From Pirellulales bacterium (GTDB lineage: Bacteria; Planctomycetota; Planctomycetia; Pirellulales; JAEUIK01): a stretch of 64,000 bases of DNA. Positions within the stretch are counted from its first letter, which is position 1; every line of letters begins with the position of its first letter. The stretch covers positions 1 through 64,000 of the forward strand of contig JAIBBZ010000015.1 in NCBI GenBank assembly GCA_019694435.1, read 5' to 3'. The position numbers and the translations under genes are program-made. The notes under the pieces were generated by a model. The model did not search any database and had not been told where the DNA came from. It was given only the letters and a program-made list of their open reading frames with translations. This document shows, one piece after another, positions 17,583 through 26,829 of this stretch.

Positions 17583-18121
17583 GCGGGCTGCACCGGGTCG
17601 ACGCCCGAGACCGAACGCATCGGCTCAGCGTCTTTGGTCATGTCGTAAACGCTCAACAGTTTTTCCTTGTCGAACACCATTTCTTCGCGGCTGCGGCCGG
17701 TCAGGTCGAACAAGCTTGTCAGCTCGATGGCATCGACCGGGCAGGCCTCTTCGCACATGCCACAGAAGATGCACCGCAGTTCGTCGATCGTGAAGCTCTC
17801 GGGGTATTTTTCCCGATCCGGCCAGGGGCTTTCCGCGGCGATGATGTCGATGCAATGCGCGGGGCACGCCGTGGCACACAGGAAGCAGGCCACGCACTTG
17901 ACGCGACCCTGGTCGTCCTTGTTCAGCCGGTGCACGCCGCGATAGATCAGCGGATTGCCGAACTGCGGGCGCTGCTCGGGAAAGCTTTGTGTGACCTTCT
18001 TCGAGAACAGGTGCCGGGTGGTCACGGCCAGGCCCTGCACGACCAGCGGCAGATACATCCTGCCCGCCAGCCCGAGCGGCGGCTCATCCACCCATTGAAT
18101 TCGCGGATCGTCAGGTTTCAT
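17579..18121 (-). CDS. nuoI: NADH-quinone oxidoreductase subunit I
   Basis: Peripheral arm subunit (180 residues) that carries clusters N6a and N6b. Two ferredoxin motifs are present: CVACFLCATACPAHCIDI and CIFCGMCEEACPVDAIEL. The N-terminal amphipathic region (RMYLPLVVQGLAVTTRHLF) docks on the membrane arm. It is coupled to nuoJ by a 4-base overlap. Confidence 0.97.
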   Translation of the reverse strand: MKPDDPRIQWVDEPPLGLAGRMYLPLVVQGLAVTTRHLFSKKVTQSFPEQRPQFGNPLIYRGVHRLNKDDQGRVKCVACFLCATACPAHCIDIIAAESPWPDREKYPESFTIDELRCIFCGMCEEACPVDAIELTSLFDLTGRSREEMVFDKEKLLSVYDMTKDAEPMRSVSGVDPVQPA

Positions 18122-18202
18122 CGGGCGATTTCCTCGGTTCTCTCCGCTAGCGCCAGCCCACTGGCAAATTCAGTCCACCGGCCAACTTGTGGTACGGCCC
18201 AG

Positions 18203-19450
18203 TCAATTCAACGAGCCGGCGCGCGGGCGCTTCACCGGTTGGGGCAGTCCGATGCGCGGCCGATTGTCGCTGGCCAGCGGTGCGGCCAGCGCCGCCGCGA
18301 CGCACGACACGATCAGCGCGCCCCAACTGACGGCCAATTGAATCAGTCCGGCGTTCTCGTCGCCGTAGTGCTGCGACAAGGTCGAACCGTATTCGACCAG
18401 CGCCGCCGTGACGAACAGGTTCACCAGGCCCAGGGGCAGCATCACCTTCCAGGCCAGCGTCATCAATTGATCGAACCGGAACCGCGGCCAGCTCCAGCGC
18501 ACGATCATGAAGAACACGATCACGGCAAGCACCTTGACCGTCAGCACGACGATCCGCAGGATCGCTTCGATCCAGTCGTTCGTTACCCAATCGCTGCCGG
18601 TCAACGGGTCGAAATGCCAACCGCCGAGATACAGCACGACGATCAGGAACGAGGCCGTGACCATGTGCAGGAACTCGGCGATCAAGTACATCAGCAACCG
18701 GATGCCCGAATACTCGGTGTGATAGCCGCCGATCAATTCCTGCTCGCATTCGGGCAAGTCGAACGGCAAGCGGGCGCTTTCGGCGAAGGCCGCCACGAGG
18801 AACACCAGGAACCCCAGCGGCTGCGAGAACACGAACCACATCCGCGCATCGATCTGCTCGCGCATGATCTCTTCGAGCCGCAACGAACCCGTGACCAGCA
18901 CGACGCCGAGGATGCCCAGGCCCAGGGGCAGTTCGTAGGCGATCAATTGGGCGCTCGAGCGCAGGGCCCCGATAAAACTGTACTTGTTGTTGCTCGCCCA
19001 GCCGCCGAGGATCACGCCGTAGACCGCCAGGCTGCTGACGGCGAAGACGAAGACCAGGCCCACGTCGACGTTCGGAGCAATGACGAGCGAAACGGGCTTC
19101 TCGATGCCCAGCGACGGCGTGGCCGGGATGTAGCTGCCCCAGGGGATCACGGCGAAGATGCCCAGCGCCGCGGCGAGAATCGTCACCGGGGCCAGGTAAT
19201 AGACGACCGTATCGACGTGCTTGGGCGTGTACTCCTGCTTCATGATCATCTTGATGCCGTCGGCCAGCGGCTGACCGAGGCCGAACAGCTTGATGTTCGT
19301 CAACGGCACGCCGACGCGATTTGGCCCTTGGCGGTCCTGCACCCAGGCGCAGATCCAGCGCTCGAGCAGCACCAGGTAGGCGGCTGCCGTCATCATCGCG
19401 AACAGGAACACCGCGATCTTGATCAGGGTTTCTACGGCCAGGGCCGTCAT
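18203..19450 (-). CDS. nuoH: NADH-quinone oxidoreductase subunit H
   Basis: A 415-residue membrane subunit that forms the quinone chamber. Conserved stretches are ERWICAWVQDRQGPNRVG, PFDLPECEQELIGGYHTEYSG and the acidic loop residues that line the E-channel. About 8 helices, followed by a short basic tail (PVKRPRAGS). It is followed by 81 non-coding bases before... nuoI, the next gene in transcription order. Confidence 0.96.
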   Translation of the reverse strand: MTALAVETLIKIAVFLFAMMTAAAYLVLLERWICAWVQDRQGPNRVGVPLTNIKLFGLGQPLADGIKMIMKQEYTPKHVDTVVYYLAPVTILAAALGIFAVIPWGSYIPATPSLGIEKPVSLVIAPNVDVGLVFVFAVSSLAVYGVILGGWASNNKYSFIGALRSSAQLIAYELPLGLGILGVVLVTGSLRLEEIMREQIDARMWFVFSQPLGFLVFLVAAFAESARLPFDLPECEQELIGGYHTEYSGIRLLMYLIAEFLHMVTASFLIVVLYLGGWHFDPLTGSDWVTNDWIEAILRIVVLTVKVLAVIVFFMIVRWSWPRFRFDQLMTLAWKVMLPLGLVNLFVTAALVEYGSTLSQHYGDENAGLIQLAVSWGALIVSCVAAALAAPLASDNRPRIGLPQPVKRPRAGSLN

Positions 19451-19494
19451 CGTTCGTTACCTTTGCACCGCGTGGAGGGAAGTCTCGATTGGCT

Positions 19495-21108
19495 TCAAAC
19501 GCCGGCCGGCTCGCGCGCGGCGAGGGCCACGCCTTGCGGGGGTACGCCGTCGGCCGCGGCGGCGAAATAGGCCACCTCGCCGGCGATCTCGCTGAGCACG
19601 GCGCGGGAGTTGTACATCCCGGTTCGGCCGAGCAACTGGGCGTAGATGCTCCCCTCGATCCGCGCCCCCACCGGCGGCCGCACGGCCCACCGGAAGCTCT
19701 GCAGGTGGTTCGTGGCATTCACATACGACCCGTCGCGCTCGGCGAAGGCCACACCCGGCAGCCGGTACGTCGCCCGCTGCCAAAGCGGCGAGGCGAACAT
19801 GTCTTGCACGATCACCAGCGGCGTCTTGGCGACGCGGTTGGCCGTGGCCTCGTCGATCCAGTCGCGCTTGTAGCCGCCGGTGACCCAAACCGCGCCAAAT
19901 TCGCCCGACTCCAAGCGCGGCAACAGGTCGGCAAACGCCAGCACGCGGCCGGTGAAGTGGCGGATGATCTCCTCGACACCCCGGCGGTTGGGGCACTTCT
20001 CGGCGCGGATCGTGAACCCGCCGCGGAATTTCTCGTCGCTGCCCGCGACCGGCACCGGGCCCAGGGCCAATTCGGCCTGCGGGTCGAGCTTGCGCACGAG
20101 CAAGGCCAGGAGATACGCCTCTTCGACGGTGAGGTTCGGCGAAAGCACCGCGGCGATGCGGCCCGCCTTGCCGAGCTTCTGCTTGAGCTCGCCGGGCACG
20201 CTCGCCCAGTCGGCGGTGACGTATTGCTCTTTGTCGCGGCGCTGCGGCTCGACCAGGCGATGTTCGTCGTGCACGTGGTGATAGCCGTACCGACCCTCGT
20301 CGCAAATCCACCACTGGTTGACGGCCTGGTTCTCGCGCGGCCGCAGCCGATAGACGTGGTCCTGGTTCTCGTCGACCCAGATCGAACAGCCCGACGAGCA
20401 GCCAGCGCACACGTGCGCGTGGTTTTTCATAAACCAGACGCGCTGCTGGTAGAGAAAATCCTTGTCGCCCAGGGCCCCCACCGGGCACAGGTCGACTACG
20501 TTGCCCGAGAGCTTGTTCTCGAGCGGGAAGCCGGGCACGACGTCGATTTCTTCGTGCGAGCCGCGCTCGATGACCATCAGCTCGGCAGTGCCCGTCACCT
20601 CGCGGGTGAACCGTACGCAACGGCTGCACATCACGCAGCGGTCGGCGAACAGCGTGACGGTGGGCCCCATGTCGCGGCGCTTGCTGGTAAACGGCCGCAG
20701 GTCGGCGCGGCGTTCCTGCTGGCCGTGGGCGAAGTGATAGTCTTGCAGCAGACACTCGCCCGCCTTGTCGCAGATCGGGCAGTCGATCGGGTGATCGAGC
20801 AACAGGGCCTCTTCGACGAAGGCCCGGGCCTGCTTGACCTTGTCGCTGTTGGTGACGAACACCGTGCCATCCTTGGCCGGCGTCTGGCAGGCAGGCACGA
20901 CCTTGGGCATCATCGTGATCTGGCCGGTCTCCGGATTGCGCGTGCCGGTCTCGACCAGGCACATCCGGCAGCTCGCCACGACCGTCAGGCCCGGGTGCCA
21001 GCAATAGTGCGGCACGTCGGCGCCGGCGCGGCGCGCGACCTGGATGCCGTTGAGCCGCTCGTGGTCGGCTACTTCAATCTCTTGTCCGTCGACGATGACG
21101 ATGCCCAT
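19495..21108 (-). CDS. nuoG: NADH-quinone oxidoreductase subunit G, short form
   Basis: Electron-transfer subunit of 537 residues. Clusters visible: the 2Fe-2S N1b site (CWHPGLTVVASCRMC with a later Cys in VPACQTP); the His-Cys3 4Fe-4S site (CPICDKAGECLLQDYHFAHG); a ferredoxin-type site (CVMCSRCVRF with DLCPVGAL); and a further four-Cys site (CAGCSSGCSIW ... WWICDEGRYGY). The following region keeps only part of the molybdopterin-oxidoreductase fold, so the protein is far shorter than the ~900-residue E. coli NuoG and has no cofactor-binding tail. It starts 12 bases after nuoF. Confidence 0.93.
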   Translation of the reverse strand: MGIVIVDGQEIEVADHERLNGIQVARRAGADVPHYCWHPGLTVVASCRMCLVETGTRNPETGQITMMPKVVPACQTPAKDGTVFVTNSDKVKQARAFVEEALLLDHPIDCPICDKAGECLLQDYHFAHGQQERRADLRPFTSKRRDMGPTVTLFADRCVMCSRCVRFTREVTGTAELMVIERGSHEEIDVVPGFPLENKLSGNVVDLCPVGALGDKDFLYQQRVWFMKNHAHVCAGCSSGCSIWVDENQDHVYRLRPRENQAVNQWWICDEGRYGYHHVHDEHRLVEPQRRDKEQYVTADWASVPGELKQKLGKAGRIAAVLSPNLTVEEAYLLALLVRKLDPQAELALGPVPVAGSDEKFRGGFTIRAEKCPNRRGVEEIIRHFTGRVLAFADLLPRLESGEFGAVWVTGGYKRDWIDEATANRVAKTPLVIVQDMFASPLWQRATYRLPGVAFAERDGSYVNATNHLQSFRWAVRPPVGARIEGSIYAQLLGRTGMYNSRAVLSEIAGEVAYFAAAADGVPPQGVALAAREPAGV

Positions 21109-21120
21109 AGGTGGTTCCGC

Positions 21121-22479
21121 TTAATGCGCCCCGGCGATCTGGTGCAGCGCCGGCACCGGGTTGGTTTCCATGTAGCCGCGCGGGTTGGTCCGCTTGATGT
21201 AGTCCTCGAACTCGCCGCGCCATTTGCGGATCGCGTTCTTGATCGGCCAGGCGGCACCGTCCGAGAGCCCGCAAATCGTCGTGCCGGGAATAATGCCGAT
21301 CGTGTCGCCGATTTCCAGCAGCAGATCGAGATCGCGCAGCCGGCCCTTGCCGGCCCTGATGCGCTCGAGCATCGAGAGCGCCCAGTGCGTGCCTTCGCGG
21401 CAGGGCGTGCACTGGCCGCAGCTTTCGTGGGCGAAGAACCGGCAGCTGTTGTGCAGGAAGTCGACCATGCTCACCGTTTCGTCGAGCACGACGACGGCCG
21501 CGGTGCCCAACCCCAGGCAGCCGGCCTTGCCGGGCCCGTTGAAATCCAGCGGCAGATCGAACTCCGATTCAGCCAACAGGCCCATGCTGATGCCGCCGGG
21601 GATCGCGGCCTTGGCCTTGCGCCCCTTCCAGACGCCGCCGCCGAATTCGTCGATCAACTGGCGCGTCGTGATGCCCAAGGGCGCCTCGTAGCAGCCCGGC
21701 TTGTTCACGTGGCCGCTCAGGCAGTACAGCTTGGGACCATAGCTGCCCGGGTCGCGCGGGTTGTTCGGGTCGGACGGCACGCCGATCGACTTGAACCAAT
21801 CGGCTCCGCGCCGGGCGATGTGCGTGACGCAGGCCATCGTCTCGATGTTGTTCACCACGGTCGGCTTGCGGAACACGCCTTCGATCGCCGGGAACGGCGG
21901 CTTGATCCGCGGCCAGGCCCGCTTGCCCTCGAGGCTCTCGATCAGGCCCGTCTCTTCGCCGCAGATATATGCCGCGGCGCCACGGTGCACGTAGATGTCG
22001 AGCGAAAAGTTGGTGCCGAGGATATTGCGGCCCAAGTAGCCCGCCTGGTAGCACTCGGCGATCGCGCCCTCGAGCCGTTCGTAGCACAAGGGGTACTCGA
22101 CGCGGAGGTAGATATAGGCCGTCGTCGCCCGCGTGGCGTAGCAACTGATGATCGTGCCTTCGATCACCTGATGGGGGTCGTCCTCCATCAGGATGCGATT
22201 GTTGAAGGTCCCCGGCTCGCTCTCGTCGGCATTGACGCACATGTAGATCGGGCCGGGATGGTCCTTGGGCAGGAACGTCCACTTGAGCCCGCAGGGGAAG
22301 CCCGCGCCGCCTCGACCGCGCAGATTGCTCGCCTTGACCAGCTCGATCACGTCGACGGGCTGCTTCTCGCGAAGCACCCCTTTGAGGGCCTCGTAGCCAC
22401 CGGCCGCTTCGTAGACCGACAGCTTGTGGCTGTCTTGCTTGCCTACGTTGGCCAACAGCACCGGCTCGAACTTAGTCAC
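21121..22479 (-). CDS. nuoF: NADH-quinone oxidoreductase subunit F
   Basis: A 452-residue NADH-binding subunit with FMN and cluster N3. The glycine-rich NADH loop GRGGAGFPCGLKW is near residue 55, the FMN region contains VNADESEPGTF, and cluster N3 is bound by ESCGQCTPCREGT plus a later Cys (TTICGLSDG). The start is GTG at 22479, with GGAG about 12 bases upstream. Confidence 0.97.
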   Translation of the reverse strand: MTKFEPVLLANVGKQDSHKLSVYEAAGGYEALKGVLREKQPVDVIELVKASNLRGRGGAGFPCGLKWTFLPKDHPGPIYMCVNADESEPGTFNNRILMEDDPHQVIEGTIISCYATRATTAYIYLRVEYPLCYERLEGAIAECYQAGYLGRNILGTNFSLDIYVHRGAAAYICGEETGLIESLEGKRAWPRIKPPFPAIEGVFRKPTVVNNIETMACVTHIARRGADWFKSIGVPSDPNNPRDPGSYGPKLYCLSGHVNKPGCYEAPLGITTRQLIDEFGGGVWKGRKAKAAIPGGISMGLLAESEFDLPLDFNGPGKAGCLGLGTAAVVVLDETVSMVDFLHNSCRFFAHESCGQCTPCREGTHWALSMLERIRAGKGRLRDLDLLLEIGDTIGIIPGTTICGLSDGAAWPIKNAIRKWRGEFEDYIKRTNPRGYMETNPVPALHQIAGAH

Positions 22480-22563
22480 GAGTGTTCGTTGCTCCGTCGT
22501 TGGGAAGTCACCAGCCTGGCTGGCGCGTCGCCGGGGGTTTCGGGGTGCGGTTTTCTCGGCCGG

Positions 22564-23067
22564 TTACTGCGGCAGCCGATTGACAAACGATTCCATCTGC
22601 TCGGGAGTCAGGTTCTTATGCAGCTCGGCCTGGCCGCCGTGGTGTGTGGCCAGCATGCAAGGGGCATACTCACAAGCCCCCAGGCATTCGGCAAACTCGA
22701 CCGTCAGCCGGCCGTCGGGCGTTGTTTCGCCGGGCTTCACGCCGGCCCTCTGACACAGCCGCTCGAGCACTTCCTCGCCACCGCGCAAGGCACAACTAAT
22801 CGAACGGCACACCCAGGCCCGGGTCTTGCCGTGCGGCTGGTCCTGCTTGAAGTAGCCGTAGAACGAGAGCGTGTCCTGCACCTGGGCCGGCGCCAGCTCG
22901 AGCAGCTCGGCGATCTCGATGACCGCCTCCAGCGGCACGTAGCGGAGCGCCTCGTTGACGATGTGCAACGCCGGCAGCGTCACGGCCTGCTTGTTCGGAT
23001 AGCGCGGAATAAACGCCTGAATCGCGGCGATCATTTCCGGTGTCAAGACGCGTGTGGTGGTCGACAT
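22564..23067 (-). CDS. nuoE: NADH-quinone oxidoreductase subunit E
   Basis: A 167-residue thioredoxin-like subunit that carries 2Fe-2S cluster N1a. The four Cys ligands are in VCRSISCALRGG and ECLGACEYAPCML. The helical N-terminus (IPRYPNKQAVTLPALHIVNE) is typical. Size matches the family. It pairs with NuoF at the tip of the peripheral arm. Confidence 0.96.
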   Translation of the reverse strand: MSTTTRVLTPEMIAAIQAFIPRYPNKQAVTLPALHIVNEALRYVPLEAVIEIAELLELAPAQVQDTLSFYGYFKQDQPHGKTRAWVCRSISCALRGGEEVLERLCQRAGVKPGETTPDGRLTVEFAECLGACEYAPCMLATHHGGQAELHKNLTPEQMESFVNRLPQ

Positions 23068-23124
23068 AGATGGCGGTGCGGGTCAGCGGGATCGAGTCTG
23101 CGGGATATCGACGGGCGCGGCGGA

Positions 23125-24411
23125 TCAGCGATCCAATTCGGCGGCAATGATGTTGATACTGCCCAATACGGCCACGATGTCGCTGAGCGTGTGCCCCTCG
23201 ATCATGTAAGGGAACAACGACATGTGGATGAACGAAGGCGGCCGGCAGCGGGCCCGATAGGCAACGTCGGTCCCGTCGCCGGCGATATAAAAGCCCAACT
23301 CGCCATTGGGGCTTTCGATCGCCGAGTAGACTTCTTCATGCGGCGTGTCGAAACCGCGATTGCTCATCGCCAGCTCGAAGTGCGAGATCGTACCCTCGAT
23401 GCTGGAATAGACCATCTTCTTCGAGGGCATCGTGGTCCGCTCGCCCATCGAGACGTTGACCGGGCCCGACGGTAGGTTCTCGATCGCCTGGGTGACGATC
23501 TTCAGGCTCTCGCGGATTTCGGCCTGCCGCACCAGGTACCGCGCCAGGCAGTCGCCGGTGGTCATGCAGCAGGTCTTGAAATCAAAATCCTGATAGGCGA
23601 GGTACGGCTCGTCCTTTCGCAAATCGCGCGTCACGCCGCTGGCCCGGGCGATCGGCCCCGTGGCGCTGCGGCGGATGGCCTCTTCCTTGGGCAGCACGCC
23701 CACTTCCTTCAGGCGGTCGCGGAAGATGCGGTTGCGATTGACCAGCCGGTCCATGTCGCTGAGCGTCTTGGGCAACGTGCGGCAAAACGTGCGGATCTTC
23801 TCGACCACGACCGGCGTGATGTCGTACATCAAGCCGCCGACGCGGGTGTAGCTGTTCGTAAACCGCGCGCCGCAGAGCGACTCGAAAATGTCGTAGATGA
23901 CTTCGCGCTGGTAGAAGGCGTACAAGAAGAACGTGAACGCCCCGGTATCGAGCCCGATGGCCCCGTTGCACAGCAGGTGATCGCTGATGCGCGCCAGCTC
24001 GGCAATGATCGTGCGGACGTACTTGCAGCGCGGCGTCAGCTCGATGCCCAGGAGCTTTTCGACGGCACAGTGCCAGGCCACGTTGTTGGCCATCGGCGAC
24101 ATATAGTTCATCCGGTCCGTGACCGTGACGTACTGGTTGTAGTCGAGATGCTCGCCGATCTTCTCGAAGCCCGAGTGCAGATAGCCGATGTCGGGCATGG
24201 CCGCGACGACGCGCTCGCCGTCGAGCTTCAGCACCAGCCGCAGCGTCGTATGCGTCGCCGGATGCTGCGGGCCGAAATTCAGCGTCCAGATGTAGTCGAG
24301 CTGCTCGTCGTGCGCGAGGTTGCCGCCAAACCCCGGATGCGACAGCCCGGACGGCGTGGCCGCTTCGGGCAAACGGTCTTCGGGCGACGTGGTGGACGGG
24401 ATCGTGGCCAT
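23125..24411 (-). CDS. nuoD: NADH-quinone oxidoreductase subunit D
   Basis: A 428-residue quinone-site subunit (49-kDa homologue). It contains LNFGPQHPATHTTLRLVLKL near the N-terminus with the quinone-binding His, then PDIGYLHSGFEKIGEH, RMNYMSPMANN and the C-terminal DIVAVLGSINIIAAELDR. About 30 extra N-terminal residues are Ser/Pro-rich. NuoC is a separate gene ending one base upstream, unlike the NuoCD fusion of E. coli. Confidence 0.97.
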   Translation of the reverse strand: MATIPSTTSPEDRLPEAATPSGLSHPGFGGNLAHDEQLDYIWTLNFGPQHPATHTTLRLVLKLDGERVVAAMPDIGYLHSGFEKIGEHLDYNQYVTVTDRMNYMSPMANNVAWHCAVEKLLGIELTPRCKYVRTIIAELARISDHLLCNGAIGLDTGAFTFFLYAFYQREVIYDIFESLCGARFTNSYTRVGGLMYDITPVVVEKIRTFCRTLPKTLSDMDRLVNRNRIFRDRLKEVGVLPKEEAIRRSATGPIARASGVTRDLRKDEPYLAYQDFDFKTCCMTTGDCLARYLVRQAEIRESLKIVTQAIENLPSGPVNVSMGERTTMPSKKMVYSSIEGTISHFELAMSNRGFDTPHEEVYSAIESPNGELGFYIAGDGTDVAYRARCRPPSFIHMSLFPYMIEGHTLSDIVAVLGSINIIAAELDR

Positions 24412-24412
24412 A

Positions 24413-24910
24413 TCAGCTACTCGCGCGCGTGATCACGGGGAAGTTGTGACGCTCGCCGCGCCCCTGCAGCGGGTAATCCTTGCGCAACGGAAATGCCTCG
24501 AACTCTTGGGGCATCAAGATCCGCCGCAGGTCGGGATGCCCGCGAAAGACGATGCCAAACATGTCGTAGACTTCGCGCTCGACATAGTTCGCGCCTTCCC
24601 ACAGCGGGACCACCGAATCGACTTCGGGGTCGGGCTCGTTGACGAACACGCGAACCGTGATCCGCTCGTTCGATTCGCTGTTGGCCAGGAGGTAGACCAG
24701 GCCAAAGCGGTCCGTGGCATCGCGATAATTCAGATAGTCGACGCAGGTCACGTCGATCAGCAGGTCGAATCGACGCTCGTCGCGCAGCCACTCCATCGCG
24801 GCATACGCCTGCTCGCGCGGGACCACCACGCGCGATTGGCCGCGAAACTCGCTCGCCGAGATGCTGGGAAACTCTTGTTGCAGGGCGTCGAGCGTGGCTT
24901 GCGTTGCCAT
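24413..24910 (-). CDS. nuoC: NADH-quinone oxidoreductase subunit C
   Basis: A 165-residue 30-kDa subunit of the peripheral arm. It ends with the signature block EREVYDMFGIVFRGHPDLRR, LMPQEFEAFPLRKDYPLQGRGER. It bridges NuoB, NuoD and NuoI and binds no cofactor. The stop lies one base before the nuoD ATG. Confidence 0.97.
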   Translation of the reverse strand: MATQATLDALQQEFPSISASEFRGQSRVVVPREQAYAAMEWLRDERRFDLLIDVTCVDYLNYRDATDRFGLVYLLANSESNERITVRVFVNEPDPEVDSVVPLWEGANYVEREVYDMFGIVFRGHPDLRRILMPQEFEAFPLRKDYPLQGRGERHNFPVITRASS

Positions 24911-24989
24911 GGCCTCTTGCTCGTTCAGGAATCCGGGTTTGCTCTTACGGTGCCGGCGGCACCTGGGGTGGGTTCAGGCCAAGCGGGAC

Positions 24990-25550
24990 CTAACGCGACG
25001 GGCTGCCAGAGGGCAACACCAGCGAAGGCGTTTCGATCAGGGCTCGCTTCGGCTGCTGGCGCTCGCGAAGCTCGAACTCTTTGCCGTTGATCGTGCCTTC
25101 CCGTTGGATCTTGTCTTGCAGGTCGATCACGGCCTGAATCAGCTGCTCGGGACGTGGCGGACAACCGGGCACATACATGTCGACCGGAATGAAGCGATCG
25201 ATCCCCTGCACGACGCAGTAGGTATCGAACACGCCCCCGGTCGATGCGCACGCGCCCATCGAGATGCACCATTTCGGCTCGTTCATCTGCAACCAGGTCC
25301 GCTGCAGGACGGGCAGCATCTTCATCACTACGCGTCCCGCGACGATCATCAAGTCGCATTGCCGCGGGCTGAAGCGAAACACCTCGGCGCCGAAGCGAGC
25401 GATGTCGTGCTTGCTCGCGCCGGTGGCCATCAACTCGATACCGCAACAGGCCGTCGCAAAGGGCATCGGCCAAAGGCTGTTCTTGCGACACCAATTGGCC
25501 AAGGAATCGAGCTTGGTCACCACCACGTTTTCGGGCAGATCTACCGCCAT
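24990..25550 (-). CDS. nuoB: NADH-quinone oxidoreductase subunit B
   Basis: A 186-residue subunit that carries the terminal 4Fe-4S cluster N2. It shows the adjacent Cys pair [10 protein letters not shown], the third ligand in [10 protein letters not shown] and the fourth in VPGCPPRPE. The N-terminal [12 protein letters not shown] is typical. About 30 C-terminal residues beyond the core are basic and variable. It overlaps nuoA by 10 bases. Confidence 0.97.
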   Translation of the reverse strand: MAVDLPENVVVTKLDSLANWCRKNSLWPMPFATACCGIELMATGASKHDIARFGAEVFRFSPRQCDLMIVAGRVVMKMLPVLQRTWLQMNEPKWCISMGACASTGGVFDTYCVVQGIDRFIPVDMYVPGCPPRPEQLIQAVIDLQDKIQREGTINGKEFELRERQQPKRALIETPSLVLPSGSPSR

Positions 25551-25972
25551 CGAAACACGCCTTTCCGCCAGGCATAGACGTAGCCGAGGGCCAGCAGGAC
25601 GAGGAACACCATCACCTCGCCAAACACCAGCCCGCGCGTGCTCACCAGTCCTGAACTGACCGCGGCGTCGACGCCTTCGGGGTTGCGCGAGGCCACGGCC
25701 CAGGGGTAGAGGAACAACAACTCGACGTCGAACACCAGAAAGGCAATCGCGACGAGATGAAAGCGAATGTCGAAACGGCGCCGGGTGTCGTGGATCGGAT
25801 CCATGCCGCTTTCGTACGGCATTTCCTTCACGCGACTGGTCCGCTGTGGACCGAACACGTGGGCAATGCCCAACAGCGCTGCGGCCAGACCAACCGTCGC
25901 CAAGACGAACAGCACGACCGGCAACCAGGTCGCTTCAGGAAACCAACTGGCATCCACCGCTGCGGTGTCCAT
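25541..25972 (-). CDS. nuoA: NADH-quinone oxidoreductase subunit A
   Basis: A 143-residue three-helix subunit and the first gene of the operon. The family signature is [23 protein letters not shown] followed by [19 protein letters not shown] 25972 is chosen; an in-frame TTG at 26008 would add 12 residues without a better ribosome binding site. The long gap upstream should contain the operon promoter. Confidence 0.95.
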   Translation of the reverse strand: MDTAAVDASWFPEATWLPVVLFVLATVGLAAALLGIAHVFGPQRTSRVKEMPYESGMDPIHDTRRRFDIRFHLVAIAFLVFDVELLFLYPWAVASRNPEGVDAAVSSGLVSTRGLVFGEVMVFLVLLALGYVYAWRKGVFRWR

Positions 25973-26047
25973 AACCACAAATCCGCCAAGACCTTGAAAC
26001 GGCGGCAACGGACTTTGTGAATTTCGTCACAAGCCCAGAGCAAAAGT

Positions 26048-26071
26048 AAACCTGACCTTCGTGTCAGGTTT
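26048..26071. promoter_or_regulatory. palindrome upstream of nuoA, candidate operator
   Basis: AAACCTGAC (26048-26056), 6-base loop, GTCAGGTTT (26063-26071): perfect 9-bp arms. It lies about 76 bases upstream of the nuoA ATG, where a regulator of the nuo operon could bind. On the minus strand the second arm runs into TTTACTTTTGC, so a weak terminator is the alternative reading. Confidence 0.45.
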
Positions 26072-26411
26072 AAGACGGGCATCGTATCGCTCGCCCTGCA
26101 AAGGGTCAAGCAGCCCCGTTGCAGACCGATGCCGCGCCCCTGCACACCTCAAGATTGCCGCGTCGAGCGCAAGCGCAACGCGAACAAACCGAGGTAGCAG
26201 CCCACTGGCATTCGGCCGAATCTGGCCGGCTGCGCCGCTCGTCGGTGGAAATCGCGTGCACCGCCCCGGCGGAGGCTGCCCCGGCGCTCGTGCCGCGTCC
26301 GGCATTGGCGGGTTGCCGCCAAGCAACGCCAAGACCCAAGCCACCAACAAGGCGAGCCGGTCGTGAAATACCTGCTGAAGAAACCTGCGAAAAAAAATGC
26401 AGGTCGGGCGC

Positions 26412-26454
26412 AAAAAAAAAGCCCTTCGCAGGCGGGGCAGGAACCTACGAAGGG
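26412..26454 (-). terminator. strong intrinsic terminator with no assigned gene
   Basis: Read on the minus strand: CCCTTCGTAGG, an 11-base loop, CCTGCGAAGGG (one G-T pair), then C and nine T (complement of 26412-26420). It would end a minus-strand transcript coming from roughly 26455-26760, where no known gene or RNA family was recognised. Confidence 0.8.
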
Positions 26455-26829
26455 TGGAGCGTCGAAGCAAGCTTCAACGCTCACACGGCTATTCTGCGCG
26501 AGAAATCCGCTCACTCAACCCCCTCGAATGACGTTTCTGCTCAGGTTTCGGCCCTTCGGACGACGGCCCTTGCGAGATGTAGCGGCAGGCGAAACTGTTC
26601 GGGCGGCGTGCACCGACCCAGCAGCTGACGGCAGACCGCGGCGAGGCGTACCCCGCTCGCCGCCTTCCGCTTCGATGACTGCGGCGTGAACCGATGGCGA
26701 TAGACGCGGCACTCCCTACAATGACGGGCTTCCGGCGATCGCGCGGGCTTCGGATTTCAGCAGCGTAGACGCTTCAGGCCGCCCGCGAGCAGGGCCGTGC
26801 CGGTTCTCGATGATGGAGCGCCGACTCGC

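Larger units (their letters stand above)
25973..26829. other. 857-bp divergent region between nuoA and the peptidase gene
   Basis: Contains a 9-bp-arm palindrome at 26048-26071 close to nuoA and a strong minus-strand terminator at 26412-26454 with no assigned upstream gene. Short open frames on both strands have no recognisable homology. The poly-A runs at 26391-26420 belong to the terminator. No clear -35/-10 pair was found for nuoA. Confidence 0.6.

Noticed and set aside
19489-23475. A 1328-codon open frame on the plus strand opposite nuoG, nuoF, nuoE and nuoD.
   Set aside because: It spans four well-identified genes in antisense, has no recognisable domain, and is Arg/His/Asp-rich as expected for a shadow of GC-biased codons.
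26363-26689. Plus-strand frame starting with a Lys-rich stretch (LLKKPAKKNAGRAQKKSP).
   Set aside because: Its Lys codons come from the A-runs of the minus-strand terminator and a neighbouring hairpin; the rest is Arg/Pro-rich shadow and the ribosome binding site is poor.
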